Notes under the pieces: generated by a model
Database searches by the model: none
Told to the model about the DNA's origin: nothing
Seen by the model: the letters and a program-made list of their open reading frames with translations, nothing else
Part shown: one piece after another, positions 29,036-37,574 of the stretch
Position numbering within the stretch: position 1 is the stretch's first letter
Layout: the number at the start of each line of letters is the position of its first letter
Assembly (NCBI GenBank): GCA_019925095.2
Contig: JAHHIN020000030.1
Coordinates: forward strand, 7,347,501 to 7,411,500
DNA: 64,000 nucleotides
Source: Dendrolimus kikuchii
Taxonomy: Eukaryota; Arthropoda; Insecta; Lepidoptera; Lasiocampidae
Reading direction: 5' to 3'
Position numbers and translations under genes: made by a program

Positions 29036-30502
29036 TTATAAGATACTTTCTAGAGCTTTTTCTCTGGATATTTGTAATCGTTGTTGTAGGACACGGACAT
29101 AACTATTATAAGTAGGTTCTAGTGAGGTTTCATACACGGAGGATGGAATAAATGGCTTATGACCAAAAACTAATTCATAAGGAGTAAAGTTAGTTGTGGA
29201 ATGGATCGTAGAATTATATGTCAACATTGCAGTATATACAAATCTCGGCCAATTGTCTTGATTATCGTTTACAAAAGATTTCAAGTACTCTTTTAAGGTG
29301 AAATGGCTTCTTTCGATTGCGCCTTGAGTTTGTGGATGGTAAGGAGTGGACCATAATTGTTTAACTTTAAGGAAACTACACATTTGTTTGAATAATTCTG
29401 AAGTGAAATTCGTCCCTTGGTCTGTGATAATAATTTTGGGAATGCCAAATTGAGAAATGAAATGGATTAAACACTCTGATGTTTCTTCAGCCGTAGCACT
29501 AGGCATAGGATATGCAGCAGAGAATTTTGTTAGGTCATCCTGTAGTGTAAGGATGTATTTTAATTTTGTTTGAGCAGCTTCAGGCAGTGGTCCGACTATA
29601 TCTAATGCGATCTTTTCGAAGGGTTGTGTTGATGTAGAAGTTATTTGCATAGGAGCACGATTGATCCTACGGAGTGCCTTATTCTCTTGGTAGAGTCGGC
29701 ACTCACGTACATAATTTTCGATATCAGTGCGCATATTGCGCCAGTAATACTTTTCTTGGATTCTACTTAACATTCTATTTGCTCCTAAGTGACCGGAAAT
29801 GGGAATGTCGTGATTTTCCTTTAAGATTTTTGTAATTTCGCTCATCGCAGGAAAGATAATAGTGTTTTTATAAATATGTATAGTTATACTAGTATTATGG
29901 AATAAATACATTATAATGTTGTATATCTTAATAAAAGAATGATTATCGAATGGATTTCTAAAATCTGATATACTGAATTCTAATACGTTATTAGATAACA
30001 ACTCCGTTTTTAAGTTTTTCAGGCTTTTAAATACACGTTCATAACTACTATTACTGTCATAATGGTAAACTTTTAAAAATAATAAATAATAGGTTACATC
30101 ATCCTTTTCAGACTTGATGAAAGAGTACAGAGTTCGTTCTCGTGCAATGAGTTCTTTGGAATTAGGAAGATTATTAATAACTTCTTCTACGTATTGGTTT
30201 GACTCATCCAAATCGATAGAAGTAGGTATAATTATATGTTTTATTTTTGTTTTGAGTAAGTTTTCATTATGTTCCTCTATTTTAGTATTAAACGTTAATG
30301 ATTTATTGTTTATTGTTTTCAGGCATTTGGAGTAAGTATCGTTACTACTGTTGGATTCTTCAGAAGACGGCGGGCTGGGAATAGTAAAGTCATCGGGGAG
30401 TTCTACATCTCCTGGGATTACGAAGTCATCGGGTAAGTCAAATAATTCAGGTAGGTCTGGAGCGTTAGGACTTACCTGGAGCTCCGGATTATCGACAGAT
30501 AT
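29036..30502 (-). pseudogene. Pol integrase part
   Basis: The open stretch between the stops at 30503 and 29036; the clearly integrase part starts near 29830. Zinc domain: histidines in HDIPISGH, then ECRLYQ where the second cysteine of the usual CxxC is tyrosine. Core: aspartates in IALDIVGPL and ITDQGTNF and the glutamate in TQGAIERSH, so the D,D-35-E set is complete. Before it lies an acidic, variable linker following RNase H. The frame is continuous with the RT/RNase H segment except for one TAA. Confidence 0.82.
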
Positions 30503-31429
30503 TTAAGGAGGATTTTCAGGGACACTTTCAGGATCATTTTCAGGATTATTTTGAACATGAGGATCTTCTGCCACAATTTGATCATTAGAGGATATTTCTT
30601 CATGGACAGGATTTACAGGGTATCGAGAGAGGGCGTCTGCATTGGTGTTTAGCTTTCCTTTCTTATATTGGATTGTGTAGTCGAACTCTTCCAATTTCAG
30701 ACGCCATCGGATTAGGCGGGACCCGGGGTCCTTACAATTAAATAGCCAATTTAGTGGCTTATGATCAGTAATGATCGTGAAATGACGGCCAAAAAGGTAC
30801 GGGCGGAAAACTTTAGTTCCGTAGACAATCGCCAGGCATTCTTTTTCTGTTACGTCGTAGTTACATTCAGCCTTGTTAAGTGTCCTAGAAGCATAAGCGA
30901 TTGGTCTGTCCTTGCCGTTTTCGCCTTGGGATAAGATTGCGGAAATAGCATAGTTGGATGCATCACAGGTCAAAAGGAAAGGTTTTGTGAAGTCAGGATA
31001 TATAAGAACTGGGGCTGTTACCAATTTTTCTTTGAGTTGTTCAAAGGCTAACTGTTGAGAATTAGTCCATACGAACGGGACATCCTTTTTCAATAGGTTA
31101 GTCAGAGGTTTTGCGAATTTTGAAAATGTCGGTATGAATCGACGGTAATATGAGGCCAAACCGAGGAAAGATTTAATATCTTTTGGGCATGTAGGAGTAG
31201 GAAACTGTACGACAGAATTTATTTTCTCAGGATTTGGTTTAACGCCTTCGTCACTAATTATGTGCCCTAGATAAGCAACTTCTTTACGCAAAAACTCACA
31301 TTTTTCGGGTTGCAACATGAGGTTGAATTGTCTCAGTCTTTGAAAGACAGCAGAATTTTTTTTTATATGGGAAGTGAGATCGTGAGAGTATATAACTATG
31401 TCATCCAAGTATACAAAACAATGCATACC
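30503..31429 (-). pseudogene. Pol RT palm end to RNase H
   Basis: Begins just before CFVYLDDIVIYS, the YLDD active site of RT. The thumb/connection follows (VAYLGHIISDEGVKP, IKSFLGLASYYRRFIP), then RNase H with TCDASNYAISAIL, YDVTEKECLAIV, ITDHKPLNWLF and NTNADALSR, which contains the expected acidic residues. Ends at a TAA in an acidic proline-rich linker. It is in frame with the RT segment before it (stop TAA at 31430-31432) and with integrase after it. Confidence 0.82.
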
Positions 31430-31775
31430 TTATAGGCCGGATAAGACTGTATTCATTATTCTTTGAAATGTTGCTGGAGCGTTTTTTAATCCGAAAGGCA
31501 TTCGGTTAAATTCGAAGTGACCTTGTGGGACACTGAATGCCGTCTTAGGTGCATCATCGGGATGTATTTTCACTTGGTGAAAACCGGAAGTCAAGTCTAG
31601 AGTCGTGAAATATTTACTCTGACCCAATTGGTCTAGGATTTCATTGATCTGGGGAATTGGATAACTTTCTCCAATAGTAATATCATTAAGCTTACGGTAA
31701 TCTATGACGATTCGCCACTTTTTCTGCCCCGAAGAGTCTGTTTTCTTAGGTACAATCCAAATGGGTGACGACCAT
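31430..31775 (-). pseudogene. Pol RT central part
   Basis: Holds [25 protein letters not shown] (positions of RT motif A with the first catalytic aspartate) and [16 protein letters not shown], standard for Gypsy RT. It is shifted relative to the upstream protease frame (break near 31775) and ends with an in-frame TAA 5 codons before the YLDD motif. Confidence 0.78.
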
Positions 31776-33302
31776 GGAGATCTAGAGGGTTTAATAAATT
31801 TTCTTTCAGCATTTTGTTAATTTGTGTTTTAACTTCTTCCTTGTGTATCTCGGGGAACCTATAAGATTTTACGTTGATAGGTTGGGATGAGGAAGTTTTG
31901 ATTTCATGTTGGATTATATCGGTACAAGTCAAAGGGTCCCCAGGTAAGTGAAATATGTCACAATAATCACTACATATCGCATAAAGTTTTTCTGTTTCTT
32001 CAGGATTCAAGTGGGATGTTTTCAGGAGATCAAACAATGTTCGGACTCTTCCAATGGAATTATCTGTTGAGGTATTATGAAAACCAAAGGGTTCACAGTA
32101 AGAATGGTCAATAGGGTATAAAGTAAGTGATAGGTTGGACTTAATTGTAACTGATTGTTCAGATAAGTTAAGTATTGTCAAATTAATTCTGTTATTGTCT
32201 TTTACTTTTACTAGGCAATTTGAAATAAGCACTGAGTCAGAAATACGTTGATCGAGTATTATACCTTCTCTTAATTCAGGGTTTTTAATGGAGCATTCTA
32301 TCACTGTTTCAGTCCGTGGTTCGATTACATAGGAGGGTTCATCGAATGATAGTTGGATAATTCTGTTATTTATTTCCAGAGATTCTGCACTGTAATTTAT
32401 TCGACAGCCGTGTTGGATGAATAGGTCAGTGCCTATAATACCATCGTAAGGGAAATCAATATTATCGAAAACGTGAAAGGTATGTGATAATTTAAATTGT
32501 GGATTAAATTCAAGATGTAATTCCAAACAACCTAAACTTTTAATATGATCTTTGGAATCTATTCCCTTAACCTTTACGTAGGTATCGGTTAATTGAGGGA
32601 GGTTACTAACGCAATTCTTTTTCAGGACGCAGATGGATGCACCGGAGTCAATCAAGAACGTAAGTGGTTTTTCATTTACAGATGTTTGGACTTTAATATA
32701 AGGTAAGAATCTTTTCTTCGTTAAAATGTCATAAATTTCGTTATTATTGTTTTCAGAACGATCAGATGATTTCTTTAAGGACTCCTGAGGTTGGAGCTGA
32801 TTATTGCGGTCACAGGCTATTTTAGCTGGATGACCCTGTGTTTGGGGCTGTTTACCCTGTCCGCAGGTTATTTTAGATGGATGACCCTGAGTTTGGGGCT
32901 GGTTACCCTGTCCGTAGGTCATTTTAGATGGATGACCCTGAGTTTGGGGCTGGTTACCCTGTCCGCAGGTCATTTTAGATGGGCGACCCTGAGTTTGGGG
33001 CTGGTTACCCTGTCCGCAGGTCATTTTAAGAGGATGACCCTGAGTTTGGGGCTGGTTACATTGTCCGCAGGCCATGTTACGAAGATGACCCTGAGTATGG
33101 GGCTGGTTACCCTGTCCGCAGGTCATTTTAGATGGGCGACCCTGAGTTTGGGGCTGGTTACCCTGTCCGCAGGTCATTTTAGATGAACGACCCTGAGTTT
33201 GGGGCTGATTACCCTGTCCGCAGGTCGTTTTAGAAATATAAGTGGTATCGACTTGGGAGTGAACTCGCCCCGTGCGAGACCTATACGGGACTCTTAATAG
33301 TT
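31702..33302 (-). pseudogene. Pol N-terminal part: repeat domain, protease, RT start
   Basis: This frame is -1 relative to gag and is entered at the AAATTTA site at 33303-33309; the first ATG is only at 33177. It starts with a basic stretch, then nine copies of a 17-residue repeat with CGQGNQPQTQG (minisatellite 32770-33230). The aspartic protease follows (TFLIDSGASICVL, GIIGTDLF), then the RT leader ([14 protein letters not shown]). Near 31775 the frame shifts and ends out of frame. The repeat block is unusual before a protease; each unit carries one cysteine. Confidence 0.75.
32770..33230 (-). repeat. 51-bp coding minisatellite, about nine units
   Basis: Tandem 51-bp units encode variants of a 17-residue module with CGQGNQPQTQGHPSK. 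Units nearest the protease are most diverged; the outer ones are almost identical, suggesting recent expansion. All keep the reading frame. Confidence 0.85.
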
Positions 33303-34292
33303 TAAATTTTCATTATTATTATCGACTTCGTCTCGGCTTTCCTCTTCAATATGATTTACGCGAGGATTGGGTTTGATTGTTGAAGTAGACGGTTGTAGAG
33401 GAGTGAAGGGATTAAATCCGCCTGAATTACGCTTATTATTATTGAATTCGCGAAGCTTGCAGTTTTCCAGGAAGTGTCCAGCTTTCTTGCAATAGCGATA
33501 GAATGGTATATTTCTGGACGATGACGTATTTTGATTATAGTAATTATTATTATTTACTTGTCTAGGATAGTTTTTATTAACAATATTTTTATTTGGAACG
33601 AATTGGTTAGGCTTGATGTGTGAACTAGTGCTTTTATAAAATGATTGCTGAATTTTCTCTTCAGATAACGCGAAATTAATTGCCTCGTTTAGGTTTTTAG
33701 GACTACGGCATCGGACAATTGTGGATACTCTTGGGTGTAACCCCATGAGGAAATGATGGAGAGCTAGGTCTTCCATAGCGGCTATCCTACCATCAATTTC
33801 CTTCTTTTTACAATTTGAAAGGGAAATTTCTGTGATTAATTGGGATAGACAAGTTTCGATTTTAAATGAGAACTGACTAACATTTTCGTTAGTACCCTGT
33901 TTAGTTTCCTGTAGTTCCATTAATAATTGAGCATAATGCTTCCGTTGGCTAAATTGTGTTTTCAAAAATTCCTTTAATTGGTCCCAGTTAATAAACTCCT
34001 TAATGGAACAAGCTATTTCAGCTTTCCCTTGTAATTGGCATTGGATGTATTTGAATAAAATTTGTTTTTGATTGGTTGTTGCCAGTTCAAAAGCATGATT
34101 GCAATTTATAATAAAGGAGTTAAGAGTTTCGCGATCTTCGTCATACGGTTTTATAAATTTTGTGAGAATATTTAAATCAAGTTCAGGAACTGGTGGATTA
34201 ATACTCGGTGATGGAGTGTTTGTTGGTGTTTTATAATCTGAATGTCCTTCTGGGAGATTAATGCTTAACTCGCTACGGGTTCCTTTCGACAT
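33294..34292 (-). CDS. Errantivirus-like gag
   Basis: 332 codons from ATG to TAA, intact. Residues about 40-230 form the retrotransposon gag/capsid region (LNTFIINCNHAFELATT-like helices, WDQLKEFLKTQFSQRKHYAQLL, LHHFLMGLHPRVSTIVR). Asparagine-rich linker about 240-270. A knuckle-like motif follows (YCKKAGHFLENC), in which the first cysteine of C-x2-C-x4-H-x4-C is missing, with phenylalanine/tyrosine instead. The acidic tail overlaps the -1 pol frame. Gag assembles the particle in the cytoplasm. Confidence 0.85.
   Translation of the reverse strand: MSKGTRSELSINLPEGHSDYKTPTNTPSPSINPPVPELDLNILTKFIKPYDEDRETLNSFIINCNHAFELATTNQKQILFKYIQCQLQGKAEIACSIKEFINWDQLKEFLKTQFSQRKHYAQLLMELQETKQGTNENVSQFSFKIETCLSQLITEISLSNCKKKEIDGRIAAMEDLALHHFLMGLHPRVSTIVRCRSPKNLNEAINFALSEEKIQQSFYKSTSSHIKPNQFVPNKNIVNKNYPRQVNNNNYYNQNTSSSRNIPFYRYCKKAGHFLENCKLREFNNNKRNSGGFNPFTPLQPSTSTIKPNPRVNHIEEESRDEVDNNNENLNY
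33303..33309 (-). promoter_or_regulatory. Probable -1 ribosomal frameshift site AAATTTA
   Basis: In the gag frame the bases read A-AAT-TTA, a canonical X-XXY-YYZ heptamer, two codons before the gag TAA at 33294. After a -1 slip the frame runs directly into pol. Downstream, minus-strand CCCGT (about 33285) can pair with ACGGG, and CTCGC with GCGAG (33265-33279), giving competing hairpins. Frameshifting is the known gag-pol mechanism in errantiviruses. Confidence 0.65.
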
Positions 34293-34927
34293 ATTGACTC
34301 GTGAGACAATTAACTCGAGAGATGGAAATTAAGAAGGTAAGTATTTAAATTTATTTTAAGAAGGTAAGTTTTTATATTTATTTAAGAGAATTAATATTTT
34401 CATTTATTTTAAGAAGGTAAGTATTTAAATTTAGGTTTTAAGTAGGTAATTATTTAAATTTATTGTCTGTTGTAAAATTTATTAAAATAAAATTAAGCTT
34501 CGAGTGTATAGGCACCTTAACGACAAAATGAAACGCGTGGGCGCAGTGCAGCCCGGTTGTCTCAAGGATATTTAGGCTAGGCACAATAGATAAGAATGGT
34601 ATAATATTACACTATACTTTGAGACGATGATAATTAAAATAATTTTAAAATGACTTACAGGAATAAACGTTAAATATACATTTAGATTTCTATGATGACA
34701 ATTCTTGACACAGGATGCCTTGAACTCTGGATGCAGGACTCGCTCGACGATGAATTCACTGTATCCCGGACTCGCTGACTGGACTTCGTGGAAACTGAAC
34801 ACACTGGATCTTAGACGTGACGACTGGACTCTGGATTCTGAACTTTCTGGGCACTGGATTTAATGTTCTGGACCGGTTCGGAATGCCCACGATTTTGGTT
34901 ACAGGATATCGCGTAGGGGATATCGCA

Positions 34928-34944
34928 TCCCACCGCTGCCACCA
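34928..34944 (-). promoter_or_regulatory. Primer-binding site, tRNA-Leu
   Basis: Two bases inside the 5' LTR the minus strand reads TGGTGGCAGCGGTGGGA, complementary to the 3' end of eukaryotic tRNA-Leu (TCCCACCGCTGCCACCA). The whole 17-base match is in register with the CCA end. Confidence 0.75.
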
Positions 34945-34946
34945 AA

Positions 34947-35173
34947 TGTTGTACCGGTTAAAAGAATAGTCTTTTTAAAAAAAGATTTATTTATTAAACA
35001 CGAAGGAGTACAACTTATTTAATCAGAAAATGTAGGATAATAAAATATATGTCTAACTCTAAGGGTAGCGCGATCCGAACTGACTCGAGCTGTGTGGAGC
35101 AGTCGGATGACAAGTACGGGATGCTGAGGAAGCATCCCGTCAGCGTTTTAGGATACGGTTTAGGGATGTAACA
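34947..35173 (-). repeat. 5' LTR of errantivirus-like element
   Basis: Right-hand LTR, about 99% identical to 25824-26049, followed directly by the GTTC target duplicate at 35174-35177. Confidence 0.88.
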
Positions 35174-35177
35174 GTTC

Positions 35178-35564
35178 CATTAAGACTCACAACGACCACG
35201 TTCACGACCGCGATTTCTCCCGTTCCACTTGCTTGCCGGCGTTACTCGTAAACCCAAGTGGAACAGTTATTCGCCCCACCACTTGAAATGGGTCGTTGTG
35301 ACCGTTGTGTGATCGAAAATGATGACGTTATTAGTGACGTTTTCGCCACGACGACAACGACCGCGGTCGCCTAAGGGAACGGCTAATGGAGCATTTTGGG
35401 CGTTGTGAGCGACTAATGGAACGCGTTGAAAATGTACCGTTGTTGGCTCCACCCGCAAAAATTGGCACCCTGTTAATTAATATAATAGCAAACCTAGGCA
35501 ACAGGCAGACGGCCAATCTAATGAACAATAGTTAACCGATGCCGATAAAATGCTTAACCGATTT
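35178..35564. other. Non-coding spacer, nothing recognised
   Basis: Sequence with several cgaccg/cgttgtgac-type short repeats and no supported frame. Its left end would join 25823 in the empty site. Confidence 0.4.
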
Positions 35565-36163
35565 ACGCACAAACTGGGTCGTTGCTAGGGGAACGACACG
35601 CGTCGGTCGGGGGCGATAACACTGCAGCAATAGTATGCTCTTGGCAGCGCTCCGTCCGCGATCGACGTCACAGAATAGTGTGGAAGACTCCGAGCGTTGC
35701 TGCACGGGCGAGCAACCCCAATACCCACTAAAAACCCCCTCCTCCCTGACGACCCTGCGCTTTGAATGTGTTGGAAAGGCTGAGATTTAGAACATAGTTA
35801 CGCCCAGCCGATCCAGCGCAATAAAGTGCCTGGAGTGTGCCCTGGGAGAACACACCCCACTTTGTTGTGCGGGGGTAGAAGGTCCTTTGCTCTTCCTAGA
35901 ACCTTTCCACAAGTGTTAACAACCTAAACATTAGTATTAAAACTAGTTGTGAGAGTGTTTGTGTAGTCAAAGGTAGACTAAATTGTGACAAATCATTAAC
36001 TAAGTGCCTATCAGAGGTGATAGTAGCGTAAACATTTTTTTACTAAAACGGGTAGTAAAATTACATCTCGCTGGCAATAAGCTGTGCAGCTATAATAAGT
36101 GTAACCTGCGACATCTAGCGTTAATTATCGCATTTGCCTTTTTATAAATCGTAAAAAGTTACT

Positions 36164-37189
36164 ATGGCTAAATGCTCTGCGTGCGGCAAGTTTCTCTCGC
36201 CGACAGGTGCCGCTACCTGTTCTTTGTGCCCGTTAATATTCCATAGAGGGTGTGTAGCGATACCAGAAACGGCGATCGTGTCTAAGAGCTGGGCATGCCC
36301 CGAGTGCAAGAAGAAAGTACGCAGGGGTGATAATACCATTACTCCAGTAAAGGGCATTTGCGGAAACGAGTCCCCACACGAAACCGTGTCTCTGCCTGTA
36401 GCTGGTTTTTCTACATCCGACGTCTCTCACCCAGAAGAGGATGAGAATGAATTGAGGGCCATGCGACGTGAGATGGCGGAATATATGGGAGAGTTGCGTA
36501 GAGAAATGGTTGAGCTTCGCACTTCCATAGCGGGATTCGGGCAACGTTTAGATAGCATAGAATGTAGGCTGGACGTGTTGGAACAGAACAAAGTGATGGC
36601 TGATTCGAAAAACACGGCGGAACTGGAGAACACTATAGCACAACTTAAGGTAGAAATAAATGAGAGGGACCAGGAGGCATTATTGTCAGATTTGGACATT
36701 GGATGCCTTCCCGAGGAGAAGGGCGAAAATGTGTATCACATCGTAACTATCTTGGCTGCCAAATTGGGAGTTAACATTGAAGAGCGAGACATAATCTTTG
36801 CTGAGCGTATTGGCGGAATTAGTACGAATGGCGCGGTTAGCGGGGGTGGGACTGTGGAACGATCGCGCCGCGTTGTCGTGCGGTTTGCGCGTCGTAACCT
36901 GCGTGACGAACTCCTGCACGCCGCGCGCGTGCGGCGCAACTTGACTGCCTCGGACTTAGGATTGGCGTCGCCATCGGCGTTGTCTCGACGCATCTATATT
37001 AACGAGCGGCTTACACGAATTAACCGCTACTTATTCTATAAAGTCCGCGAGGAGTGTCGTAAACGAAACTGGCGATACTCATGGACTAAAAGAGGACGTA
37101 TTTTTGCTCGACAAGGCGATGGAAAACAAGTATTTGCCATTCGCTCTGAAAATGATTTAGCTCGTGTTTTTGAAGTTGAAAAAGTTTGA
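36164..37189 (+). CDS. CR1 LINE ORF1: PHD-like zinc finger, coiled coil, FP-type C-terminus
   Basis: 341 codons, intact. Residues 3-50 have the spacing of a PHD-like finger: CSACGKFL, then CSLCPLIFHRGC and WACPECKKK. Residues about 95-165 are a heptad-rich coiled coil (MRREMAEYMGELRREM and following). Residues about 175-335 resemble the baculovirus FP (few polyhedra) C-terminal region found in many insect LINE ORF1s (RRNLRDELLHAARVRR, RIYINERLTRINRYLFYKVR, RIFARQGDGKQ). Likely role: RNA binding and chaperoning of the element RNA. It ends with TGA and overlaps the next frame by 26 bases. Confidence 0.85.
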   Translation: MAKCSACGKFLSPTGAATCSLCPLIFHRGCVAIPETAIVSKSWACPECKKKVRRGDNTITPVKGICGNESPHETVSLPVAGFSTSDVSHPEEDENELRAMRREMAEYMGELRREMVELRTSIAGFGQRLDSIECRLDVLEQNKVMADSKNTAELENTIAQLKVEINERDQEALLSDLDIGCLPEEKGENVYHIVTILAAKLGVNIEERDIIFAERIGGISTNGAVSGGGTVERSRRVVVRFARRNLRDELLHAARVRRNLTASDLGLASPSALSRRIYINERLTRINRYLFYKVREECRKRNWRYSWTKRGRIFARQGDGKQVFAIRSENDLARVFEVEKV

Positions 37190-37574
37190 TTTATTTAATT
37201 TTAACAAAAGCCATGTTGTGAGACAAATTATTTCGTTCACGACTGTTTATTTAATTTATTATATTGTATTAGTTTTAATATATGCGTACATAGTTGTGCA
37301 CATACATTTTTTCTATTTGTCATTTTATGTTGTTATAGGTATATTATTTCTAACTATCATATGTATTGCTATAAATTACTTTACATTATATGATTTATTA
37401 CATTTAAAATGGTTTCTCTTTGAAACTGGGCAACATTTAACTTACAATTTATTAATATTGAGTATAAATAGTAACAAATTTGGAATAATATTAAATAACA
37501 TACTACTTTTATTTTTAGTTTACATTTTTTATATAACATTGATTGTTATTTTACTATTTAAAAATGATAAATAA
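37164..37574 (+). CDS. Hydrophobic frame bridging CR1 ORF1 and ORF2
   Basis: 136 codons from a GTG; it overlaps the end of ORF1 by 26 bases and the start of ORF2 by 32. The region is very T-rich, yet no stop occurs. The predicted product has about four hydrophobic spans (YLIYYIVLVLIYAYIVV, FYLSFYVVIGILFLTIICIA, ILLLFLVYIFYITLIVILL) with lysines at both ends. No ATG starts it at its left end, so it could be expressed only by reinitiation, frameshift or not at all. I know no LINE product like it; a composition artefact is the main alternative. Confidence 0.3.
   Translation: MFLKLKKFDLFNFNKSHVVRQIISFTTVYLIYYIVLVLIYAYIVVHIHFFYLSFYVVIGILFLTIICIAINYFTLYDLLHLKWFLFETGQHLTYNLLILSINSNKFGIILNNILLLFLVYIFYITLIVILLFKNDK

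Larger units (their letters stand above)
25824..35173 (-). mobile_element. Errantivirus-like Gypsy element with env (endogenous insect retrovirus type)
   Basis: LTRs of 226/227 bp (TGTTGTACCGG to GGGATGTAACA) are directly flanked by GTTC on both sides (25820-25823 and 35174-35177). The two LTRs differ by one base and one A-run length. The minus strand carries gag, pol in the -1 frame, and an env with a furin-type site and a membrane anchor. The primer site matches tRNA-Leu. Coding damage seen: a frameshift near 31775; in-frame stops at 31430, 30503 and 29036; a frame break near 28210-28240; and a foreign insertion in env. The element is recent but this copy is defective. Confidence 0.9.

Noticed and set aside
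32791..33186. 131-codon plus-strand frame with leucine/glycine repeats
   Set aside because: Antisense reading of the 51-bp minisatellite in pol.
32770..33230. CRISPR-like array
   Set aside because: Contiguous 51-bp coding repeats without spacers, in a eukaryotic retroelement.
33265..33290. H-type pseudoknot after the frameshift site
   Set aside because: The two stems would leave no bases for the third loop, so I list competing hairpins instead.
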